Source: Bathymodiolus brooksi
Lineage: Eukaryota > Mollusca > Bivalvia > Mytilida > Modiolidae
Assembly (NCBI GenBank): GCA_963680875.1
Contig: OY804579.1
Span: forward strand, 19,763,804-19,827,803
Reading direction: 5' to 3'
Length of the DNA: 64,000 bases
The notes beneath the pieces were generated by a model. It worked only from the letters and a program-made list of their open reading frames with translations. It did no database searches and was not told where the DNA came from. Shown one piece after another: positions 55,680-64,000 of this stretch. Every line of letters begins with the position of its first letter. The first letter of the stretch is position 1. The position numbers and the translations under genes were made by a program.

Positions 55680-58600
55680 ACATATACTAAAGAGTGTACG
55701 TCAAACGTAGTTTTATATGTGGATATGAAAATTAACGTCGCACGTTGTAATTCTTATGTCAGAATCAACGGTGTTACTAATTGTTTTGTGATTAAAAGAA
55801 GAACGAATTTTGATCATAGCCATAAAAATCACAGAAAGCGATTTCCCAGCTGGTTTACGACAAAAATAACCATATACTACCAAAGTAATATGCAGGTGTC
55901 CTAATATTACAACAAAAACACATGTCAAGTTGTCAACACAAAAATATGAGCTTTAGATGGTGCAGACATATCGCAACATCACTTTATTTTAAATGTAGCG
56001 GTAACACCGGGTGTGTACGATGTAAAAATAATGCTGCATTTTTGGATTTACGTATCAATTAAAGGAACTACATGTAAATTGATGTAATACCATCTTTGTC
56101 TTTACTTTGATAAGTTAAAATTTTGTTTTCAAATCCATATTGTATTTTTTTTCTGCTTGGTCCATATTTCTTTGAAATATAAACGTTTGATGAATAACAA
56201 AACTCAATATACTATTTTAGCTATGAGCGATTCTAAGTTACAATTTCACCAACACGTGGACACAACCAATGACAATGATACGAACACCAGTTTAATATAG
56301 CACACACACCTGTGGAATACTAATAAAATGTGTATTTCCCTCAAAATATTTCTCAAAAGTAGCAAAAATATAGCAACATACATGTACGTATAAAAACTGT
56401 ACTTAATGAAAAAACTTACTTGTAAATTTCTTCTGTATTCTATGTTGCCGGCCACACCAAATTGTATCCACGAATATTAAGATGTAGAAAAACGTTAAAA
56501 TTTTGGCAAAGTTCATTGTATACTAATATTGTCAAAATACTATGCTGATGTGTTTACCGAATATTATTCCGCGTGTTTTTGTAGTAAACTGACTTCGCAA
56601 TATGATGATGAAATATTTTAACTTTTAAAAAAAATATTAATTTTCCAGAAGTTTAATTTACACAGCGTGTACACATCGGCTACCGTAGTGGTTATCGCTC
56701 TTAGAACTTGCTGGTTTTAGTTATTGAGGGACGAAGCTTTACCAATAGTTAAACAAAAGGGCTATATCGTACCATGTTAATACCCAATCAACGTCGTCAT
56801 CAGACATGTTCCGATCCTTTAAAATCTTTAGACCACAGTCACCATAAATAATTGCTTATGAATGAAAATAGCGCACCTTTAGCGTAACCCTGGAGCGTAA
56901 CCTAGCATTACAATATACCCAAAAGGAGTCAAAATGTAGAACGTTAAAATAATGGTCTCCTCCTTAAACTATACTATATATTGGGTATTACCCATAAACA
57001 TGCGATATGGTTTACTTTGTGTTGTAATTACTGTCTTCTCGATTTTAATTAGGGTTGTATTTAGATCTGAAATCTGAATAGAAAGATTTTTTGTAAATTA
57101 TCTAATGTAATTTATTTTAATGATTTCCCATATTATATTTGAAAAAGAAAAGATCTGTTATTTCACAGTGTTTATAGCTTTACTCACAGAATTGAGTATA
57201 CATGTTTTGACACTATAAAATGATCCTCTGCTATATTCTAAGTTCACATATGTTAATGTGTCATCCCATGAATATGTTGAGGATTAAATGAGAAATCTCC
57301 GGTAAGAAGGCCTATCCCTCAGACTCTATGAAATAATTCTTGCTTAAGTGTCATACCAAAAAAATTCTTTTAAGAAAATGGTATTGAGCATCAAATGTTA
57401 TTGTTTATTTTTCTATCCAGTTGGAATTTTGTTTTGCAAATAAAAATAGAAAATAAAATCATTCCCACTCGACACAAAATAGACATTATAGAAATATTGA
57501 AAATCAAAATATTTAACTTTTGTTAGTCTTTTATAAAGAGAAAAGTACATCCAAATATTTTGAACAATTTGACCTTAAAGCGGATGTTGTAAGGTCGAGT
57601 TAAATATTTGCTATTAGATAATTACGAATATAAAGTAGCATTTATGGGTGGGAAATTTATGTAGGTGTGTATTTTTGTATTTGTTATCAGTCTAAATATA
57701 ATGACCATATGTTCTGATAAAAGTTCTAGTTTAAAATGACAAATTCCGATTTATTTCAATGAGTTGTAAAAGCAAAAAGCAAGGTTTTTTTTTTACTTCC
57801 AAGAAACTAATATCCACAGATCAGCAATTTCCAGAAATGATTGTTAGCTTTAAGTTTCTTTCATTTCATTCATATTTTCTTATTACAATAGAAATTACTC
57901 ACAAATTAATTCCGATAGGAAACATACAAAGATTGAAAAACGCATTTTTTTTCTCTCTCTCAAATGTGTTGTGCAATTTGTGGGTTTTTTTCTGTCTCCA
58001 AAGTTTATAGAAATAAAATAATTGATCTGAAAGATGCAACAAATAAATAATCTGACCCTGCAATTTTCAACGATAAATATTGGTAAAATTTTAAGAAAAT
58101 AGATTACCGCTTTATCATGTCTAAAAAAAATCAGATTTTTGTTTCGCGTGAAAAAAAAATTCGAGCTCGATGGGGAAAACATAGCACCCTCCCCTACACT
58201 CCTACCCTCACTAAAATTTAAATAGTTGGTCTCTTAATTAGGAGGTAACGAGGGCATATAAACGTTCAACTTGTTTTCAAAAGTCATTAAGTTCTATTAA
58301 CACTCATCCTTATGAAAATCTGAAATCTAAACTCATGGCGAAAATTTGAGATACTCGTATTTAAAGTCGCAAACAAATTTTGACAATCTACAAAAAATAA
58401 GGTGTCACTCAACCGTGTCGACTTCGGTTCAACATTGTAGGAGGAATTATGACGACAAGATTTCCGCGGAGTATCATTGTAAAAATATTTCAACACGTCG
58501 ATCTGTCTTTTTTCAAATTTAAACATGTCAAAGCAAAAAAATCATCTGATTTTTACAATATATGGAGATATGATCACATGTTCCAGTAATTCATGTACAG

Positions 58601-58681
58601 GGTGGAAAAGGAGTCGCCACAAAGTCTAATAAAGGTCTATAGTTTCGAGATGTGCATCTATATATCCAGGTAATGCAATGA
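55680..58681. other. Intergenic, nothing recognised
   Basis: AT-rich. A tRNA A-box-like CTACCGTAGTGGTTATCGC occurs near 56690 without a box B. No frame over 95 codons, and none shows protein motifs. Confidence 0.5.
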
Positions 58682-58697
58682 AGAATGTCAAATCAGA

Positions 58698-59067
58698 GTG
58701 AGTGATTGTTGTTTAACGCCAACTCCGCAATTTTTCAACTATGTCATGACGAGAACAAGTTAATTTTCAATGAGATGGTGATGCTAAGGTCCGCTTTGTA
58801 CTAGACAAACACCCTTAATTTGATTTTTATAGTGCTAGCACACTGAAACAAAAGTCCGCGGACAGACATGTCGCCCCACTCGGACACACTATCCTGATTC
58901 CAAGTCAACTAGTCTGTGCTCTTTCTCTCTAATGCTGCGTGCTTAGCGGAGAAGCGAAGCAACACATACCAATTTCATAGTCTTTGGCTTGACCCAATCG
59001 AGGCTCGAACCCACGATCTACCGGACTCGAGGCGAGCACGCCAACCACTACACCACCGATGCGGTTC
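58698..59067 (-). mobile_element. Intact SINE family B with 16-bp target duplication
   Basis: AGAATGTCAAATCAGA flanks both sides (58682-58697 and 59068-59083). On the minus strand the head has TGGTGTAGTGGTTGGCGTG (A box) and GTGGGTTCGAGCCTCG (B box), then TTGGTATGTGTTGCTTCGC and CCGCGGACTTTTGTTTCAG, ending in AAACAACAATCACTCAC. Length is 370 bp. Confidence 0.92.
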
Positions 59068-59409
59068 AGAATGTCAAATCAGATAACCTTTCGACTTAAT
59101 TTATAAGGAGTTGCGATCCTCTGATATCATATGAAAGTTTCCCTCTGATCAGCGGATTTCCTTTTTTTTGTGTGTGGAAAAATGTGTCCAACTTCGTCCA
59201 CAATGCCTTGTCAACTATCCACGTATGCTAAGTACTATCCATGCAAATACTACACGACAAGCCCACGTGCTTCGTCCAAACAGCTAGAAAATGAAGATAT
59301 TCTAGCACTGAATAGAGGTTTCTTCTTTGTTATCAGTGAACACTGTGATCTCTGTTCATGTGCAGGATAGGTATTAAAGTCAGCCAATTTCTTAACAAAT
59401 TTAATATTA

Positions 59410-60650
59410 TCTTTATTAATTAATGCTCTTTTATACCATTATAGGGTTGACAGCATAAAACAAACATACAAACATGGATATATATACATATACAAACATG
59501 AACATACAAATCAATCATACATTAAAACAAACATAATAATTATGCAGCTATATTGAGTCCACTCTCCTCAGTGCTAATGACCTTTGAATGAAAGGGGCAG
59601 CAAGTTGCATAAGACACGAAGAAGATAAAAAAAAATCGAGATTTTGAATATGATTATTTCCCATCAATTTTGTGTATAAATTTTCAATCTGGGTTAAAAA
59701 TTCCTTTCTTAATAATTCTTTTTTTTTTGGCAATGAAAGAAGAAGTGTTCCTCGTCTTCAATTACATTTAGGTGACATTGCCTACACATTCGTTGTTCTC
59801 TATTTATTCTATTATATCTGCCTCTTTCAATTTCTAAAACATGATCACTTATTCTCATTTTCACAATTAATTTTCTATTTTCAAAGTTTGAATTTTCAAT
59901 AAAAGGTTCTATAATATAATTTGTCTTTATTTTGTTGTATAGAAAAAGTTGATTGTTGATATTACAAGACCTCAATTTCTCGAAAAACATGTTTTCATAG
60001 TTTTCTAGTAATGTTTTTTTCAAAGATTTTGTGGGATGCCATTTCTCCTTGTTAAAATCAGTAACCTCTATATTTTTTTATTCAGTTATTTCGTTTTTGT
60101 TTAATATATTCTCTGCAAAGGTATACCAGGAATATGTCCCATTTAAATGTAATGTTTTTGAGAGGCTATATGCATCCAATAATAAAGGATTATTATCCTT
60201 GTTTGAAATTATAGCCATATACTTCAAGACTTGCAACTTTATATAAACATCTAAAGGATATTGAGAAATTTCTGCTCTAGCAGCTATGTTGACAGATTTT
60301 TTTACTTATTCCAAGAACAAATTTACAAAATTTTAAGTTCATTTTTTCTAGAAAACTTGTATCTAATGAATCAATGTGACAATTAAGTATTTTTTCATAG
60401 AAATCCATATACCAAATTTCTGAGTTATACATGAGTATAGGTTTTTGATAATTCTATATGGGTAGAATGAAATTTTCCTGAAGCCTCAATAAGATTTCTC
60501 AGATATTTACATTTCAGGACTTTTTCTAATTTATACCCATTTAAATAAAAATCAGACTTGTTATATGGAATATTTCTTTGTTGAAAGATTATAGCTTTAG
60601 TCTTTTTCACATTTACTGAGAGTTGCCATTTTTTTACAATATTCACTCAA
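59410..60650 (-). pseudogene. LINE relic, RT C-terminus to 3' UTR
   Basis: The minus strand reads WQLSVNVKKTKAIIFQQRN and FYLNGYKLEKVLKCKYLRNL (60646-60425), then broken frames. It continues MRISDHVLEIERGRY and RMCRQCHLNVIEDEEHFFFHC (60023-59709), and a frameshift in a run of A at about 59730 leads to LLRKEFLTQIENLYTKLMG, ending LALRRVDSI. It is the longest relic of the family also seen at 2.2, 9.1 and 19.5 kb. Confidence 0.8.
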
Positions 60651-60777
60651 TTTATCTTAAGATTTCAGTAGGCCCTCTGCACTTTCCAAATTTACAGTAT
60701 GTACCATATCTGACTTACCTCCCTTATTCTAACATTATTGTAAAAGTTGACAATATAGTTCTCCAAGAGCAAAGACT

Positions 60778-60990
60778 GGTTGGCTCGGAATCAGATTATT
60801 GTGTCCGAGTGGAGCGACATGTCTGTCCGCAGACTGTTGTTTCAGTGAGCTAGCTCTATAAAGATCTAATTAAGAGTGTTGGTCTAGTACAAAGCGGACC
60901 TCATTGCAAGATAACTTGTTCTGGCCATGACAAAGCTGAAAAATTGCTGAGGTGGTGTTAAGCAACAACCAATCACTCAGTAACCGATCA
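60778..60990 (+). mobile_element. SINE family B fragment (plus)
   Basis: CGGAATCAGATTATTGTGTC, GAGCGACATGTCTGTCCGC, AGTACAAAGCGGACCTCATT and GGTGTTAAGCAACAACCAAT match the SINE B body in reverse. The tRNA-like head is missing. Confidence 0.75.
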
Positions 60991-61344
60991 ATAAATAAAG
61001 CCTCCCTAATAACACGTTTATATTTTTAGGAGTTACCTGCATAGCATTTCGGTTATTGGTCTAAAATCATTTACTGAATCCAAAGAAATTGACATCTCAA
61101 TCGAAACCGTTTTTGCAATGTGATTTTTTTTGTAACTGTAGATCGTCGACTTTTTAAACTAAATTATCAGCTTTCTTTCTTCAGATGAATTGCTCGCTAA
61201 AATGGATAGATAAATGCGAGAAACCCGAGAGGACAATCAAGAATAGACAATACAGAGACACGGGCAGCACTGAACACAAGATACAGAACGAAGAAAAACA
61301 AAAAAGGAAAAAATAAACCCACAGAATATTAAATTACCGGTAAA

Positions 61345-61437
61345 TGAACAACACTGACACCACCACAATAATAGGGTGAGCCCAGGTACTAGACAACACT
61401 GACACCACCACAAAAATAGGGTGAACCCAGGTACTAG
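61345..61437. repeat. Direct repeat, 2 copies
   Basis: CAACACTGACACCACCACAA, ATAGGGTGA and CCCAGGTACTAG occur twice in immediate succession. Confidence 0.9.
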
Positions 61438-61802
61438 CGATAGAGTTCCTGTTTCTTATAAGACACACCGTTACGCTTGTGGAATGTTGTTCTCTATTAA
61501 GATAGAGAAATAAATGTTTTAATGCTGTTGCAAAAGTAAAGAGACTTACAATTTAAAGTCTCCATCAAGTCATTAGGGATTTTTAATACATTTGTTTTGT
61601 ATCTACACTTGATTAACGCCACTTCTAGACAAGCTGGTGTCATGATACCTCGGGAGACACGCTTTATTTGTAAGAGAGACAATAAGGCTTGATAGAACAT
61701 TTAACAACTACCGCAATATAACGGTTCTTTGTAGGAATATGAAATGATGAAATGATAAGAACATCTTGATCGTTGAAATAATGAGGAACTTTAGCTCTAA
61801 GG

Positions 61803-61892
61803 TTTGGGTGCCATCAATTTTGGCTATCCTACATCATCAATTCCATGGTGTAGGATAATGCCAAAATTGATGGCACCCAAATCTTTGTTAGC
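61803..61892. repeat. Hairpin
   Basis: TTTGGGTGCCATCAATTTTG with GCTATCCTACA pairs with TGTAGGATAATGCC and CAAAATTGATGGCACCCAAA. The centre is TCATCAATTCCATGG. Confidence 0.9.
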
Positions 61893-61899
61893 AAAGAAA

Positions 61900-62715
61900 A
61901 GTGGGAGAAAAGATATTGATTTTCCTTTTCGTTCCCTTGTATCACATGCTTGGAGACCAACATCCTTGCACAATAGCAATCAGACTGTAAAGAGTAGACT
62001 ATCAGTATCAGCACTTTCTAGACATGTTGTATATATTAAAATATAGTTTTGAAAGTGGCATGAAAAGAGTTTTGTGCGAAAATAATGCATTTCTAGTTGT
62101 TTTTCAATTAAAGAGAGGATAACAATTATATATACAGGTGATGTGTAGTGATGAATGTAGTATTCCGTTAACGTCCACGAGTGTTGTCGAAAATGTTCAT
62201 CGCGTATACATTGCTACGACAAACTACATGGGACAGACACACTGATCCTGTATCATCTTTTCCCTAGTGACATCTAAAACACGTTCAACAGGGGAAATGA
62301 TAATTCAGTGTTTTATATATCACAATTATCATTGTTATCTGATGTTTTTAACTGTAATTTAACCATGATATACATATAATGTAAGCGTAAACAGTATTTT
62401 TCATAAAAAAAAACTATTTCAATAAGTACGGACACATAACTTCATCATGATCTGGGAAGTCCCATTTATTATGATCAGCTTGATTTGTGGGCTTTTCATT
62501 TCGTCTCCCATCTGTCTTGTAGGACAATAGATTTGTAAATAGCAACTTTAAATATTGAAAAGTTTACAAAAGAGAGCTCAAGTGTCTGACATTATAAATG
62601 TATGACTTTTGTCACGGAGTATTACGAGAAAATCTGTGGTATAAACAAACTTCTCTACACATATAGTTTACCGTCTGTGGCTGGTGCAAAGAATTCTCAT
62701 ATGTTATTAATTTAC
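61900..62715. other. Intergenic, nothing recognised
   Basis: No supported gene or repeat. The frame 61804-62046 overlaps the hairpin and has no known motif. Confidence 0.45.
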
Positions 62716-62721
62716 TTTATT
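62716..62721 (-). terminator. Candidate polyadenylation signal for the minus-strand ORF
   Basis: TTTATT on the plus strand is AATAAA on the minus strand, about 280 nt beyond the stop of the 62999-63472 ORF. Confidence 0.3.
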
Positions 62722-62998
62722 ATTAGAAAAAAAAAAATAAAGAAAAAAAAATCACATACATGTATAACAAAAATAATAATTCTAACAAAATACTGTTAAT
62801 CTATAACAATTTGTATGGAATGTTTTTTTTCATGTATTTTTCAACGCAGATATCTTTTCGTGGCCGGTAGGTAACATTGGTCGCAGGCATGGGAAGGGGT
62901 AGCAGCATCCGTCAACAGACCTCGACGTTTGTCCTGTAGTTACAGACTCTTCTTTGCAAGTCGTAGACAGTTTGATCCCTGACCTCTGATATTATACA

Positions 62999-63472
62999 TC
63001 AAGTATATTTTTTCCTGACCAATGATCTGCATTTCCTCCTGTCTTCCCGTTCAGTGAAGTTAATTTTACATCTGTGCATGTCTCTATAAAAGTCTTCACG
63101 GTAATTACAACATTTTTCAAATGGCTGGCCATATTTCACTCCACATTTCTCAGCTTTCTTCACAATAATCCTATAAGTAGATTTTATTTTGTGAATCATA
63201 TTCATCTTCCTACTAGGATCGTGAATATGACAGGAAAGTTTTTTCTTGGCCATTTTCTCTCCAAGTTTACAGCATTTTATGACTGTCGGAATAAATGTGA
63301 GAACAGACTTATATGTATATAGCTGTACATTCTCTCGTAATAATGTCCGTCTGCTTCCATGATGTTTGTTTAGTCGAGCTCTTGCTAGGATGTGTGGAGG
63401 AATTACTGCAATCACTGAAATTAAAATTGAAATTAAAAGAATTGTCACAAATTTTCGAATGGTTGTACACAC
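62999..63472 (-). CDS. Small secreted Cys-rich protein, anaphylatoxin-like spacing
   Basis: 157 codons. Residues 8-30 form a hydrophobic stretch (FVTILLISILISVIAVIPP) that reads as a signal peptide, ending near ILA. A basic linker with SRR follows, a possible processing site. The Cys are C67 C68, C81, C110, C121 C122, plus C135 and C148. The layout CC..G (CCKLG), SC, then C-x7-F-x2-CCNY resembles the anaphylatoxin / fibulin-type domain, except that the third gap (C81-C110) is about 15 residues longer than I expect. The tail is very basic. A TTTAATTTCAG lies inside the signal stretch on this strand, so the frame could instead be an exon of a larger gene. The start context is AAAAATGT. Confidence 0.55.
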   Translation of the reverse strand: MCTTIRKFVTILLISILISVIAVIPPHILARARLNKHHGSRRTLLRENVQLYTYKSVLTFIPTVIKCCKLGEKMAKKKLSCHIHDPSRKMNMIHKIKSTYRIIVKKAEKCGVKYGQPFEKCCNYREDFYRDMHRCKINFTEREDRRKCRSLVRKKYT

Positions 63473-63479
63473 ATTTTTA

Positions 63480-64000
63480 TTATTATCAAAAGATTAATAA
63501 AAACGCATTTCTTTAATTTGGGGTATAATAACGTAGTTTCATATTCTCCGAAGCGCCATTTTCATTGGATGGCAAAGGTTATGACATAGGATCATTCGCA
63601 ACATCTGACCCGTAATGGTTTTTCGTCAAAACTCTCACACCACGATCGATGACCACCCTTGGCAAAGCAAAGTTTCCCGACACTATTATAGTATATAATC
63701 CTCTATCTTCCATTTTACTTCTGGAAATTAAAACATCCGTCTTTATTATACTTCTCATACTTTTTTCTATATAAATTTTATTGCAATAAAAATACTATTT
63801 CCATAATTTCATTCAATTTGTCTGAAAAGTACTATTCACCGGTGAATAGCACTTTAATTACATGGTTTTTGTTTTTGTTTTTTTTTTAATTAATTTCTTC
63901 TTCAAATGTACACAAGAAAATGTATTAGTTTTAAAAAGCATTAATAAAGTAGAATAGAAATCCATCAGAAAAGGACCTAATTTAGAATTTTGAATTGCAC
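63480..64000. other. Upstream of the secreted-protein ORF, nothing recognised
   Basis: AT-rich to the window end; a short palindrome TATTCACCGGTGAATA at 63834-63849. No TATA box can be assigned with confidence. Confidence 0.45.

Noticed and set aside
56680..56740. Possible tRNA or SINE head near 56690
   Set aside because: Only an A-box-like string is present; no B box at the right distance.
61804..62046. 80-codon plus frame with MAPKSLLAKKSGRKDIDF
   Set aside because: It overlaps a hairpin, has no upstream coding context, and shows no recognised family motif.

Overview
This is nuclear DNA of an intron-rich animal, most likely a bivalve mollusc. The reasons are GT-AG introns of 0.6 to 8 kb, an AT-rich background, many tRNA-headed SINEs, non-LTR retrotransposon relics and small palindromic transposons. 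The species call is an inference. There is no prokaryotic gene organisation.

One gene can be read from start to stop. It is a plus-strand PLP-dependent phospho-lyase of the ETNPPL/PHYKPL (AGXT2-like) family, spanning 3329-37487. Its 11 coding exons join in frame to 1527 nt (508 residues plus stop), and every intron is GT-AG. The cofactor Asp (D251) and the Schiff-base Lys (K281 in GKPMGNG) are present. The introns carry tandem repeats of splice-site sequence: exon 4 is followed by four decayed copies of itself, and exon 10 is preceded by an exact 49-bp array. That array repeats the exon 10 acceptor plus the first bases of the exon, giving 22 candidate acceptors, of which only the last keeps the frame.

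Layout: 1-1240 is a 57-bp minisatellite. At 2.2-3.1 kb lies an antisense LINE relic. From 3.3 to 37.5 kb runs the phospho-lyase gene, with introns full of SINEs, TA-flanked MITEs, hairpins, a hAT-like MITE with a perfect 8-bp target duplication, and a 62-bp array in intron 8. At 38.3-39.2 kb is a 978-bp transposon-like element with an 8-bp target duplication, packed with ATACTGG/CCAGTAT half-sites. From 40 to 46.5 kb there are Helitron-like, MITE and foldback repeats. At 46.7-50.0 kb a 3.3-kb inverted-repeat element has split a SINE and carries a 5'-truncated LINE reverse transcriptase. At 50.5-54.7 kb are minus-strand exon-like ORFs of an unknown gene and a broken plus-strand gene with transposase-like motifs. 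At 58.7-61 kb are a SINE with a 16-bp target duplication and another antisense LINE relic. At 63.0-63.5 kb is a minus-strand ORF for a small secreted protein with anaphylatoxin-like cysteine spacing.

Most of the remaining sequence is intronic or intergenic with nothing recognisable. All motif, phase and repeat statements were read by eye; no search or alignment program was run.
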